Below, in pieces: positions 33,563 through 42,195 of a stretch of DNA of 50,656 nucleotides. This DNA is from JABDIY01 sp041576015. Its GTDB lineage: Bacteria; Actinomycetota; Acidimicrobiia; Acidimicrobiales; SZUA-35. The first letter of the stretch is position 1. Every line of letters starts with the position of its first letter. Position numbers and translations under genes: made by a program. The stretch covers positions 1 to 50,656 of the forward strand of contig JBFGLT010000004.1 of assembly GCA_041576015.1 (NCBI GenBank). The letters run 5' to 3'. The notes under the pieces were generated by a model. That model saw nothing but the letters and a program-made list of their open reading frames with translations, made no database searches and was not told the origin of the DNA.

Positions 33563-35685
33563 CACTCCAGTCCGAACGTCGGGCGAAGGCCGTGCGGGGC
33601 CACCGCCACGGTGGCGGCTGCCTCCTCTTCCAACCCGTCGTGCAGATTGACTCCATCGTCGACCGTAGTGGGGATGACCCTCGTGTACGTTCCGTCGGGG
33701 TGGAGGTTCCACGACAGCCGTTCATCGGCCAGGTTGTGGTCCAGCACGTGCTGCAGCCGGTGTTGAAGGTGCTCGCCCTGACAGCGGACCAACGCCTCGA
33801 CACGGCGATCGAGATTGCGAGGCATCAGGTCAGCCGAACCGATCAGGTACTCCGGGACGCCATCGCCGCCGCCGTTGGCGAAATGGTAGATCCGCGAGTG
33901 CTCCAGATATCGGCCCACGATCGACTTGACCCGGATGTTGTCCGACAACCCCGGCACGCCGGGCCGCAGACAGCAGATCCCCCGCACGATCAGGTCGATC
34001 CGGACGCCGGCCTGGCTGGCCTGGTAGAGGTCGTCGATGATTCTGGCGTCGACCAGGCTGTTCATCTTCATGACGATGCGGCCCTGCTCGCCCCGGTCGC
34101 GCTCGCCGGCGATCAAGTCGCTGATACCGGGACGCACGGTGGTGGGCGAGACCAGCAGACGCTCGTACTCCACGCCCCGCCCGTAGCCGGTCAGGAAGTT
34201 GAAGAGTGCGGTGACATCGTCACCGACGTCAGGGTCGGCGGTGATCAACCCGAGGTCCTCGTAGAAGCGGGCCGTCTTCGGGTTGTAGTTGCCCGTGCCG
34301 ATGTGGCAGTAGCGCCGCAGCCCGCTCTGTTCCTGCCTCACCACCAGGGTCGTCTTGCAGTGGATCTTCAGGCCGACGAGGCCGTAGACGACGTGAACCC
34401 CCGCTTCCTCCAGACGGCGGGCCCAGCGGATGTTGGCGCTCTCGTCGAACCGTGCCTTCAGCTCGACCAGGGCCGCCACCTGCTTGCCGGCTTCGGCTGC
34501 TCTGATGAGCGCGTCGATGATGGCCGAGTCACCCGAGGTTCGATACAGCGTCAACTTGATGGCCAGCACCTTGTCGTCGCGGGCGGCGGCCCGTACGAAC
34601 TCGCTCACCGAAGCACTGAACGACGAGTACGGGTGGTGTACCAGCAGATCGCGCTCGCGAATCCGCCGGAAGAACTCGCTGGGGGTCTCGACATTGACCA
34701 GATCCGGAGGCTGGACGCCCCCGAAGATCGGTTGCATCAACTCGGGTCGATCAAGATCCAGGAACTGGTTGAAGCCGGTGTTGTCCAGGTACCCGTCGAC
34801 GTAATAGACGTCGTCGGGCTCGAGATCGAGTTCCCGCAGCAGGATCTGCTTTGCGTCATCAGGCAGATCGTCGGTGAGCTCGAGTCGGATGGCCCGCCCG
34901 AACCGGCGTCGACGCAGCTCCATCTCGACCGCCTCGAGGAGATCGTCGGCCTCCTCGTCGTCGAGCGTCAGGTCGGCGTTGCGAGTCACCCGGAACGGCC
35001 ACGCCCCCACGATGCCCATGCCCGTGAACAGGTCATCGAGGTTGGCGGTGATCACCTCTTCGAGGGCCACGTATCGACCCGACGGCACGTGAATGAACCG
35101 CGGCAGCGAGGGCGGCACCTTGATGCGGGCGAACCGGTGCGATCCATCGACGGGGTCCTTGACGATCGCCGCCAGATTGAGCGACAGGTTCGAGATGTAC
35201 GGGAACGGATGGCCCGGGTCGACCGCCAACGGTGTGAGAACACCGAAGATGAAGTCCTCGAACATCTGCCGCGCTGCGGCCACGTCGCCATCGGACAGGT
35301 CGGCGAAGTGGACGATCTCGACCCCTTCGGCGGCCAGCGCCGGCTTGATGTCCTTGTCGAACACCTGGCCGAGCCGTTCGAAGTGCCCGATCACGATCGA
35401 GCGGATCTCCTCGAGCTGCATGGTGGGCGTCAGGCCGTCGGGTGGGGCCTTCACGATGCCCGCCGCCACCTGGTCCTTGAGGCCGGCGACTCGAACCATG
35501 TAGAACTCGTCCAGATTGTTGGCATAGATGGCGCAGAACTTGAGTCGTTCGATCAGGGGAAGCCGGGGATCCTCGGCCTGAGCGAGCACCCGGTCGTTGA
35601 AGGCCAGCCAGCTGATCTCCCGGTTGGTGAACCGCTCCGGTAAAGAAGCCAGATCGGAGGCGACAGCGTCGGCGAGCTCGGTCAT
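33562..35685 (-). CDS. ppk1: Polyphosphate kinase 1
   Basis: It reversibly transfers the gamma-phosphate of ATP to polyphosphate. The protein has 707 residues. The N-terminal domain has FTNREISWLAFNDRVL and LIERLKFCAIYANNLDEFYM. The catalytic domains carry autophosphorylated His461 (RYCHIGTGNYNPKTARFY) and His601 (HSRIYHFANGG). DRGEQGRIVMKMNSLVD and GICCLRPGVPGLSDNI are further PPK1 landmarks. It heads the operon ppk-nudix-pstS-like. Nearby phosphate import and polyphosphate storage are therefore in one region. Confidence 0.96.
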   Translation of the reverse strand: MTELADAVASDLASLPERFTNREISWLAFNDRVLAQAEDPRLPLIERLKFCAIYANNLDEFYMVRVAGLKDQVAAGIVKAPPDGLTPTMQLEEIRSIVIGHFERLGQVFDKDIKPALAAEGVEIVHFADLSDGDVAAARQMFEDFIFGVLTPLAVDPGHPFPYISNLSLNLAAIVKDPVDGSHRFARIKVPPSLPRFIHVPSGRYVALEEVITANLDDLFTGMGIVGAWPFRVTRNADLTLDDEEADDLLEAVEMELRRRRFGRAIRLELTDDLPDDAKQILLRELDLEPDDVYYVDGYLDNTGFNQFLDLDRPELMQPIFGGVQPPDLVNVETPSEFFRRIRERDLLVHHPYSSFSASVSEFVRAAARDDKVLAIKLTLYRTSGDSAIIDALIRAAEAGKQVAALVELKARFDESANIRWARRLEEAGVHVVYGLVGLKIHCKTTLVVRQEQSGLRRYCHIGTGNYNPKTARFYEDLGLITADPDVGDDVTALFNFLTGYGRGVEYERLLVSPTTVRPGISDLIAGERDRGEQGRIVMKMNSLVDARIIDDLYQASQAGVRIDLIVRGICCLRPGVPGLSDNIRVKSIVGRYLEHSRIYHFANGGGDGVPEYLIGSADLMPRNLDRRVEALVRCQGEHLQHRLQHVLDHNLADERLSWNLHPDGTYTRVIPTTVDDGVNLHDGLEEEAAATVAVAPHGLRPTFGLE

Positions 35686-35749
35686 GATTCCACGTTAGTG
35701 GGTCGCGATGATCACGGAAGAGGGCCAGAAGCCCCAACATGGCGTCCGA

Positions 35750-37996
35750 TCACGTCGATCGCCGGATCGCCTCCCATACCCGCTGTGGGGTGCACGGGAG
35801 GTCGAGGTGGGTGATGCCCATCGGCGCCAGAGCATCGAGCACGGCGTTGTGAACCGCCGGGGTGGCGCCCACCGTGCCGCTCTCACCGACTCCTTTGAAC
35901 CCGAGGTCGTTGAAACTGCTGGCCGTTTCCGACACCACGGTCTCGAACTGCGGGAACTGGTCGATGGAGGCGATGGCGTAGCTGGCGAAGTTTCCCGTCA
36001 ACAGATTCCCGTCGTCGTCATAGACCATCGCTTCGCCGAGAACCTGAGCGACGCCGGCGGCGATGCCGCCGTGGAGCTGGCCGTCGACGATCATCGGGTT
36101 CACCCTCGGTCCGGCGTCGTCGACGGCGACGAGGCGAGCGACGGTGACCTTCCCGGTCTCGGTGTCGACCTCGACCACCGCCACGTGACAGCCGGACGGA
36201 AAGGTGCTTCGCCCCTCGGAGTCGTAGAACTCACCGCACGAAAGCTCCCGCCCACTCCCCTCCCCAACCGCAGCCACGTCGGACCAGCTGACCGCCCGGG
36301 CCGGCGTACCTGCCACGTGAAAGCCGGCGCCCTCGCCGGCCACCACGATGTCACCGACCGCCGCCTCCAGCAGGTCGGCGGCGAGCCGGCGGGCCCGGTC
36401 GAGCACCTGGGTGGCCGAGTTGTACACCGCCACCCCGGCGGTCTGGAGTGATCTCGACCCGACGGCGCCGACCCCGGACCCGATGCGATCGGTGTCGCCC
36501 TCGACGACCCGGATCCGCTCGATGGGCAGACCGAGGACACCGGCGGCGACCTGGGCCCACGTGGTTGCGTGCCCGTGGCCCTGCGATGTGCTCCCCGTGA
36601 CCACCGTCGCCGTCCCGTCCTGCTCGATCGTCACGCTCGCCTCCTCGCCGCCGCCACCCACCGTCATGTGGTTGTAGCAGCCGATGCCGATGCCCATCGC
36701 CCACCGGTCACCGGCCGCCCGACGGTGGGCCTGCTCGGACCGCAGCCGGTCATACCCGGCGGCGTGCAGCGCTCGCGCCAGGTCGCCGGGATAGTCGGCC
36801 TCGTCGTAGGTTCCGCCGGTCGGCGTGGTCAGTGGGAGTTGCTCGGAACGGATGAGGTTCCGACGGCGGACCTCGGCCGGATCCAGACCGATCTCACCGG
36901 CGAACACGTCCACCGCCCGCTCCAGGCCGGCGATGTAGGGGGAGCGGCCGGCCCCGCGAAACGCCGAGGTCGGTGGCCGGCTCGTCCGCACCCCGACGGA
37001 GTTGAACTCCACGTGGGCGATGTCGTAGCACCCGCTGGCATTGGCGCGGGTGTAGGCCGCCGGTAGCAGCACCCCGACCAGTGGATAAGCGCCGCCGTCC
37101 TTCACCAGATCGGCCCGGAGGGCGGTGAAGCGACCATCCCGCCGGCCGGCCAGGGTGAAGTCGATGCGTTCGCCTCGGCCCTGCGTCGCCGATGCGAAGT
37201 AGTCCGACCGGGTCTCGTTCCATCGCACCGCACGCCCGAGCCGTTGGGCCAGGATCGGTACCAGGTATTCCTCGGGCGTTCGGCTCACCTTTCCGCCGAA
37301 CGCCCCGCCCACCGCCGGGGCGACGACCCTGATCCGGTCCTCTCCGACGCCGAACAGCGCAGCGAGCGAGGCACGGAATCCGTGGGGCCGCTGGGTGGCG
37401 GCCCACACCATCAACCGACCGTCCTGAGTCCAAGCACCGGCCACCGCCCGGCCCTCGATCGGGGCAGGCATCTGGCGGGGATTCCAGGTGCGTACGGTGA
37501 TGACGACCTCGGCCTCCTCGAACAGGTCGTCGCGACGCTCGGCGACGATGCGCGTTTCTTCGATGGCGTTGACATCGAGGGCGGCGTCGAGATCGAGCAC
37601 GGGGGGCTGGCGCTCGATGTCGTAGTTCACCAGTTCGAGGGCATCGGTGGCCAGCGCCGGTGTCTCGGCAACGACGGCGGCGATCGGTTCGCCGGCGAAC
37701 GACACCTGCTCGGCCGGCAACAGCGGTTGGGCGTAGGCACCGGCGACGGGCGGCGCGAACGGTGCGGCGCCGTACCCGACGAGATCGGCGGCGGTCAGGA
37801 CATCGAGCACGCCGGGAAGTCGGCGCGCCTCGGCACCGTCGACCGAGCGAATTCGACCGGCCGCATAGGGCGAACGGACGAAGGCCGCATGGGCCGCTCG
37901 GTCGAGCAGCGGATCGTCGATGTCGGCAGTGAAGGTGGCGGCGCCGGTCACCAGGGGCGGGTCCTCGACACGGTAGAAGGGCGCCGAGGTGGTCAC
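35750..37996 (-). CDS. Molybdenum hydroxylase (xanthine dehydrogenase/aldehyde oxidase family) large subunit, orphan
   Basis: The protein has 748 residues from a GTG at 37996; the longer frame to 38071 overlaps ino1 and is rejected. The molybdopterin-binding landmarks are GGAFGGK, AFRGAGRSP (not the AYRCSFR of true CO dehydrogenase) and QGHGHATTWAQVA; the active-site glutamate is in GVGESGTVGA (Glu705). This is the form II large subunit. The usual FAD-binding and 2Fe-2S subunit genes are absent on both sides, so it either uses distant partners or a different electron acceptor. It follows ino1 by 19 bases. Substrate is unknown. Confidence 0.88.
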   Translation of the reverse strand: MTTSAPFYRVEDPPLVTGAATFTADIDDPLLDRAAHAAFVRSPYAAGRIRSVDGAEARRLPGVLDVLTAADLVGYGAAPFAPPVAGAYAQPLLPAEQVSFAGEPIAAVVAETPALATDALELVNYDIERQPPVLDLDAALDVNAIEETRIVAERRDDLFEEAEVVITVRTWNPRQMPAPIEGRAVAGAWTQDGRLMVWAATQRPHGFRASLAALFGVGEDRIRVVAPAVGGAFGGKVSRTPEEYLVPILAQRLGRAVRWNETRSDYFASATQGRGERIDFTLAGRRDGRFTALRADLVKDGGAYPLVGVLLPAAYTRANASGCYDIAHVEFNSVGVRTSRPPTSAFRGAGRSPYIAGLERAVDVFAGEIGLDPAEVRRRNLIRSEQLPLTTPTGGTYDEADYPGDLARALHAAGYDRLRSEQAHRRAAGDRWAMGIGIGCYNHMTVGGGGEEASVTIEQDGTATVVTGSTSQGHGHATTWAQVAAGVLGLPIERIRVVEGDTDRIGSGVGAVGSRSLQTAGVAVYNSATQVLDRARRLAADLLEAAVGDIVVAGEGAGFHVAGTPARAVSWSDVAAVGEGSGRELSCGEFYDSEGRSTFPSGCHVAVVEVDTETGKVTVARLVAVDDAGPRVNPMIVDGQLHGGIAAGVAQVLGEAMVYDDDGNLLTGNFASYAIASIDQFPQFETVVSETASSFNDLGFKGVGESGTVGATPAVHNAVLDALAPMGITHLDLPCTPQRVWEAIRRST

Positions 37997-38015
37997 GCCG
38001 CAAGCATACGGCGCG

Positions 38016-39296
38016 TCACTCCTGAGCGGAGAAGGCCCGGAGCTGGTCGTGGAGCATCCGTTCCTGCGCAAAGAGATCGTGTTCGATCCGTCCGGTGTCG
38101 AACTGGGGAGCCTTGAAATAGAAGCTCATCCACTCCTGCACGCCGGATGCGCCCATGCGGGCCGCGAGGTCCATGAAGAGGGCGAGGTCCAGCACGATCG
38201 GCGCCGCCAGGATCGAATCCCGGCAGAGAAAATCGACCTTGATCTGCATCGGATAGCCGAGCCAGCCGAAGATGTCGATGGCGTCCCAGCCCTCCTTGTT
38301 GTCGCCCCGGGGCGGGTAGTAGTTGATCCGAACCACGTGGTCGATGTTGCCGTACAACTCAGGGTTGGTCTCCGGCTCGAGGATCGCTCCCAGAACACCG
38401 AGCTTGGAGTGCTCCTTGGTCTTGAAGTTCTCCGGCGCGTCGAGCACTTCCCCGTCACGGTTGCCGAGGATGTTGGTGCTGTACCAGCCTCGCAGGCCGA
38501 GCATGCGAGCCTTGAGGCCGGGGGCGATGAGGGTCTTCATGAGGGTCTGCCCTGTCTTGAAGTCCTTGCCACAGATCGGCACCCCACGCCTGGTGGCCAG
38601 CTCGATCATGGCCGGCACGTCGACGCTCAGGTTCGGCGCACCGTTGGCGTAGGGCACATTGCACTGGAGAGCGGCATAGGCGTAAATCTGGCTCGGTGCG
38701 ATGTTGGGGTCGTTTTCCTTGAGCCCCGCCTCGAAGGCGGCCAGGGTTTCGTGGACCTCGCTCGGCTGCTGAAAGGCCTCGGTCGATCCGCACCAGACCA
38801 TCACGAGGCGATCGCAGTCATTGTCGGTTCGGAATCGCTCGATGTCGTCGATGAGCGCCAGCGCTTGATCCCACTTGCTGTGCAGATCCTTGACTCTGAC
38901 GCCCTCCAGGCGCGACACCCAGCGCTGGTCGAACACGGCCTCCATGGCCACGACCGACTCGAGCTCGGACGAGATGGCGGCGAGGTCGGCGCCCTCGAGC
39001 ACACCGGCAACCTGCGCCGCTTCCAGCGCGTTGGCCGAAATGGGGTCCCACCCGCCGAAGACGAGATCGTCCAGCTCGGCGATGGGCAGGAGCTCGCGAA
39101 TCAGCGGTCGCTCGGCGTGAGGGTCAGACGGATCGATCTGGATCCGGCCCATCTGGGAGAGCGAGCCGATCGGGGCGACGGTGCCCTTGCGGGCGGCCAG
39201 CACACCGGCGATGACGGTCGAGGCGACGGCGCCAAGGCCCGGCAGGAGGATGCCGAGACGCCCGCCGGCGGTGGAGGAGGTCGGTTGAGCGGTCAT
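38016..39296 (-). CDS. ino1: Inositol-3-phosphate synthase
   Basis: It converts glucose 6-phosphate to myo-inositol 3-phosphate, the source of inositol for phosphatidylinositol and mycothiol. The protein has 426 residues from the ATG at 39296. The NAD motif is LLPGLGAVAST. Landmarks are VFGGWDPIS, SKWDQALALIDDIE, CNVPYANGAPNLSVDVPA, CGKDFKTGQTLMKT, GLRGWYSTNILGNRDG and SKLGVLGAILEP. The promoter gap with the divergent LysR gene has a 21-bp perfect inverted repeat. The downstream orphan molybdenum hydroxylase gene is on the same strand. Confidence 0.95.
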   Translation of the reverse strand: MTAQPTSSTAGGRLGILLPGLGAVASTVIAGVLAARKGTVAPIGSLSQMGRIQIDPSDPHAERPLIRELLPIAELDDLVFGGWDPISANALEAAQVAGVLEGADLAAISSELESVVAMEAVFDQRWVSRLEGVRVKDLHSKWDQALALIDDIERFRTDNDCDRLVMVWCGSTEAFQQPSEVHETLAAFEAGLKENDPNIAPSQIYAYAALQCNVPYANGAPNLSVDVPAMIELATRRGVPICGKDFKTGQTLMKTLIAPGLKARMLGLRGWYSTNILGNRDGEVLDAPENFKTKEHSKLGVLGAILEPETNPELYGNIDHVVRINYYPPRGDNKEGWDAIDIFGWLGYPMQIKVDFLCRDSILAAPIVLDLALFMDLAARMGASGVQEWMSFYFKAPQFDTGRIEHDLFAQERMLHDQLRAFSAQE

Positions 39297-39315
39297 ACCA
39301 ATAACATAGTCTCTG

Positions 39316-39336
39316 CTAATCATTAAGGTTGATTAG
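39316..39336. promoter_or_regulatory. 21-bp inverted repeat in the ino1/LysR divergent promoter
   Basis: CTAATCA (39316-39322) and TGATTAG (39330-39336) are perfectly inverted around a 7-nt centre TTAAGGT. The whole gap between starts (39297-39372) is AT-rich against the high-GC background. This is the standard place and form (T-rich arm, N7-11, A-rich arm) of a LysR-type operator. Its right arm is about 37 nt upstream of the regulator ATG and its left arm about 20 nt upstream of the ino1 ATG, so it could control both. Confidence 0.7.
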
Positions 39337-39372
39337 TTAAGATACTCTCATCAATTGAACGGAGCCCGGACG

Positions 39373-40257
39373 ATGGGAGCCGTGGAGCCCCTTCCCCACT
39401 TCTCCATCCAGCAACTCGCCTATCTGGTCGCCGCCTCCGACGCCCCGTCGTGGGCAGCAGCGGCCGACTCCTTGCACGTCTCACCGTCGGCGCTGTCGCA
39501 GGGGGTCGCCGAGCTCGAGCGCCGGATCGGAATGGACCTCTTCGTCAGAGAGGGGCGTCGCCGCCTGCCCCGTCCCGAGGCGCGACCGGTGTTCGAGTAT
39601 GCCCGATCGGTGGTCGTCCAGACCGAGGATCTGGTGCGGTGGGCTCAGACCCGCCGCTCGGGCCGGACCGGCACACTCGCCGTCGGATTGATCGATGTGG
39701 CTGCGGTCCACCACTTCGCTGACAACCTGCGACGGTTTCGCGCCGACCGGCCGGACCTGGCGATGGAGCTGTCGGTGGCCCCGTCGGCCGAGCTGTGCGA
39801 ACGGGTTCGCAATGGCGAGCTGGACCTGGCCGTGGTGGTCGAGCCACCCGGGGGAATCGACAACCTCGACACGGAGTTCCTCCTCGTCGAGCCACTGGCT
39901 GTGTATGCACCGTCCGGCGGCTCCTCCGACCCTGCCCGCTGGGGACCTTGGGTGCTGTTCCCTGCGGCATCCCACACCCGCCGGTTGGTCACCGGGGCGC
40001 TCGCCGGGCTCGGTGCGACCGTCGAGGTGGCCGCCGAATCCCATCAGCCGGAGGTGCTGGTGCAGATGGTCCGGCTCGGGATGGGGTGGACTGTGCTCCC
40101 GATCGCCCAGGCAGAGTCGGGCGACCGACCGTTGCCGCGAGCCGGCGATGAGCCGCTGCTGGAGCGGCGTCTCGTCGTCGCCCGGCGGGCCGACCGGCTC
40201 GATCATCCGGTCGCCGATGCCTTCGTCGAGGAACTGCTGCGAGCGACGGCGTCCTGA
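39373..40257 (+). CDS. LysR-family transcriptional regulator
   Basis: The protein has 294 residues from the ATG at 39373, preceded by GGAG with 8-nt spacing; a TTG at 39355 is weaker. The N-terminal winged helix has FSIQQLAYLVAASDA, AAAADSLHVSPSALSQGVAELERRIGMDLF and RRLPRPEARPVFEYA. The effector domain starts near residue 90 with GTLAVGLIDVAAVHHFADNLRRF and includes ELCERVRNGELDLAVVVEPPG. The divergent layout with ino1 around a perfect repeat suggests that it controls inositol synthesis. In mycobacteria ino1 is instead controlled by a LacI-type protein (IpsA), so this would be a different arrangement. Confidence 0.9.
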   Translation: MGAVEPLPHFSIQQLAYLVAASDAPSWAAAADSLHVSPSALSQGVAELERRIGMDLFVREGRRRLPRPEARPVFEYARSVVVQTEDLVRWAQTRRSGRTGTLAVGLIDVAAVHHFADNLRRFRADRPDLAMELSVAPSAELCERVRNGELDLAVVVEPPGGIDNLDTEFLLVEPLAVYAPSGGSSDPARWGPWVLFPAASHTRRLVTGALAGLGATVEVAAESHQPEVLVQMVRLGMGWTVLPIAQAESGDRPLPRAGDEPLLERRLVVARRADRLDHPVADAFVEELLRATAS

Positions 40258-40263
40258 GGCCGG

Positions 40264-41205
40264 TCAGCCGTGGAGATCGGCGGCCAGGATGGCAGCCCCG
40301 ACCACACCGGCGTCGTCAAGCCGCTCGGCCAGTCGGAGCTGGCACACGTCGGATCCGAACCCGCCGAATGACTTCGACCGGGCGATCTGCTCGAGGAATG
40401 ATTCGCCGAGTCGATCGACGACCCCGCCGCCGAGGACCACCAGCTCGAGGTCGAGCAGCGTGGCGATGGATCCGATGCCGAGGGCGAGGGCCTCGACGGC
40501 GTCGTTCATCAGGCTGACCGCCACGGGGTCGCCGGCCGCCAGTGCCTTGGCGATATGGCTGGACCGGATCCGGCCCTCGTCGCCGGCGAGTCGAACCAGC
40601 TCGTTCTCGATTCCGATCGCGTGAAGACGGCGCGCCTCGCGCTCGAGCCCCGCCCGACCGGCGTAGGCCTCGAGGTGCCCACGACGGCCGCATCCGCAGA
40701 TGCGGCCCCCGGGGTGGGTGGTGATGTGGCCGATCTCGCCGGCCATGCCGCGACGGCCGGCGACCATCCGGTTGTTCAGGACGAGGCCGCCACCCACGCC
40801 AGTGCCCACGAAGACCGTCGCCATGTCAGCGACGCCTCTGCCGGCTCCCACCCGATGCTCGGCGAGGGCGCCAACGCTGACGTCGTTCCCCACCGCCACG
40901 GGCCGGGCGAGTCTCTTGGAAAGGATCGTGGCGACAGCGACCGGCTGGTCCCACCCGTCGATGTTGGGACAGCGCGTGACAACGCCGGCTGCGGTCACCA
41001 GGCCCGGGACCCCGACGCCGACTGCGCGGGCGCGTCGCTCGGGGTCGAGCTCCTCGACAACCTCGCCGACCGCCTCGACCACGCCGGCGGGGCCGGTGCG
41101 CGGCGTCGCCCGCTTGACCCGCCGCTCCGAACGGCCGGTGGACGGGTCCACGAACCGAGCGAGGATCTTGGTACCGCCGAGGTCCACCCCGATGAACTCG
41201 GTCAC
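40264..41205 (-). CDS. ROK family sugar kinase (glucokinase-like)
   Basis: The protein has 313 residues. ATP-binding DLGGTK is at the N-terminus, followed by PNIDGWD, the catalytic Asp in VGNDVSVGALAEHRVGAGRG, GTGVGGGLVLNNRMV, and the ROK zinc motif GEIGHITTHPGGRICGCGRRGHLEAYAGR. In the last motif His takes the place of the third cysteine of CxCGxxGCxE, a common variant of the actinobacterial branch. The most likely substrate is glucose, but N-acetyl sugars cannot be excluded. It starts upstream of the stop of the convergent LysR gene by only 6 bases. Confidence 0.9.
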   Translation of the reverse strand: MTEFIGVDLGGTKILARFVDPSTGRSERRVKRATPRTGPAGVVEAVGEVVEELDPERRARAVGVGVPGLVTAAGVVTRCPNIDGWDQPVAVATILSKRLARPVAVGNDVSVGALAEHRVGAGRGVADMATVFVGTGVGGGLVLNNRMVAGRRGMAGEIGHITTHPGGRICGCGRRGHLEAYAGRAGLEREARRLHAIGIENELVRLAGDEGRIRSSHIAKALAAGDPVAVSLMNDAVEALALGIGSIATLLDLELVVLGGGVVDRLGESFLEQIARSKSFGGFGSDVCQLRLAERLDDAGVVGAAILAADLHG

Positions 41206-41226
41206 CTGTCCCGCTCCCCTGAAACC

Positions 41227-41541
41227 TCAGCGAGGCCGGCGGGGGTCGTCCACCGGCGGCCGGCCGGCACCGGCTTCTTCGACGACGTCGCCGAGATCCC
41301 AGTCCAGCTTGATCAGTTCACGCTCGGCATCGCGGTTGACCCGCATCTTGTTTCGGTTGAACTGGGGATCGTGGCGAGGGACGAGCAGGAGGCGAGCGTT
41401 CACCCGAGCGCGAAAGGCCTCGATCATCGCCGGATCTCCGTAGTGGGCCTGGACGTCCCAGTGCGGAGCCACCGGACCCAGGTAGGTGATGGTGACGTAC
41501 GCGACGGGCTCGGCGATCTCGGGGGCTTCGACGTCTGACAT
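41227..41541 (-). CDS. Hypothetical protein (104 aa)
   Basis: A compact mixed protein with an acidic start, then VAYVTITYLGPVAPHWDVQAHYGDP and FRARVNARLLLVPRHDPQF, followed by an acidic/basic helix and a disordered RPPVDDPRRPR end. No family is recognised. It lies between the ROK kinase and whiB genes on the same strand, 21 bases ahead of the kinase. The aromatic beta strands and charged loops suggest a soluble protein. Confidence 0.55.
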   Translation of the reverse strand: MSDVEAPEIAEPVAYVTITYLGPVAPHWDVQAHYGDPAMIEAFRARVNARLLLVPRHDPQFNRNKMRVNRDAERELIKLDWDLGDVVEEAGAGRPPVDDPRRPR

Positions 41542-41589
41542 GGGCCCAAGCCTACGGCCGTCGGCGGGCCGGGCGGACCGACGCCCGGC

Positions 41590-41871
41590 TCAAGAGCGAA
41601 GATCGACGGGTGTCTCGACCTCGGCCGGAGCGGCGTTGGCCAAGAGACGACGCCCCTTGAGGATCCGGCGCCGCTGACGTTCCGATGCGCCGCCCCACAC
41701 GCCGTGATCGATGCGCATCTCGAGGGCATGTTCGAGACAGGGATCCTTGACCGGGCAGGTTGCACAGATCTTCTTGGCGGCCTCGACGCCCACACCATCG
41801 CTCGGAAAGAAGACCGAGGGTGGGTGGTTGTTGCAGTTGCCGAAGGCCATCCACGAGGTGTCCATAGCCAT
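41590..41871 (-). CDS. WhiB-family Fe-S transcription factor (first)
   Basis: The protein has 93 residues. The 4Fe-4S ligands are Cys13 (GNCNNHP), Cys36 and Cys39 (ICATC) and Cys45 (DPCLEH). The G[VI]WGG turn is GVWGGASERQRRR, followed by a basic C-terminal DNA-binding stretch (RRRILKGRR). WhiB proteins act with the primary sigma factor at promoters and sense NO or oxygen. It is not the WhiB2 type, as it lacks the FFPERGGSTREAK segment. It lies downstream of the sigma factor locus on the same strand. Confidence 0.92.
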   Translation of the reverse strand: MAMDTSWMAFGNCNNHPPSVFFPSDGVGVEAAKKICATCPVKDPCLEHALEMRIDHGVWGGASERQRRRILKGRRLLANAAPAEVETPVDLRS

Positions 41872-41970
41872 ACTGACGCTTCAAGCTCCGATCTGGTTCC
41901 ATCTTCCCAGAGGATTCTGGGCAAGACGTCCTACGACCAGCATAAACGCTGCGTTACGGTTTCCGCGCGT

Positions 41971-42195
41971 TCAGCGCTCGTCGTCGACCTCGAGGACGGG
42001 GAAGGCGAACGGGGACTCGGCGTCGAGCGTGAAGGGAGAAGCGAGCGTGGGGCCGTCGGCGACGAGTGCTTCGAGGAAGCCGGGCGGCGGCTCGACCGGC
42101 GGGAGGCTACCGAGCAGCGAGGCGATCCGTTTCTCCCACGGCTCCTCGGATCCGTGGGTCCAGTCGACCTGATAGCCGGTGAAGGCGTCAGACAT
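41971..42195 (-). CDS. Small protein overlapping ECF sigma gene, possible anti-sigma factor
   Basis: A 74-residue frame from the ATG at 42195, overlapping the end of the ECF sigma gene by 8 nt, so it is translated with it. The sequence has a hydrophilic start (YQVDWTHGSEEPWEKRI), a helix LLGSLPPVEPPPGFLEALV and an acidic tail. There is no HxxxCxxC zinc motif and no membrane helix, so it is not a standard ZAS or transmembrane anti-sigma factor. The LPPVEPPPGFLEAL segment recalls the inner part of anti-sigma proteins. The role as sigma partner is inferred from position. Confidence 0.6.
   Translation of the reverse strand: MSDAFTGYQVDWTHGSEEPWEKRIASLLGSLPPVEPPPGFLEALVADGPTLASPFTLDAESPFAFPVLEVDDER

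Noticed and set aside
33592..35643. Long plus-strand open frame of 683 codons opposite ppk
   Set aside because: The minus strand encodes a full PPK1 with both catalytic histidines. The plus frame is a mirror of high-GC codon bias and has no known domain.
37997..38071. Upstream extension of the molybdenum hydroxylase to 38071
   Set aside because: It overlaps the end of ino1 and has no conserved residues; the GTG at 37996 fits the family start.
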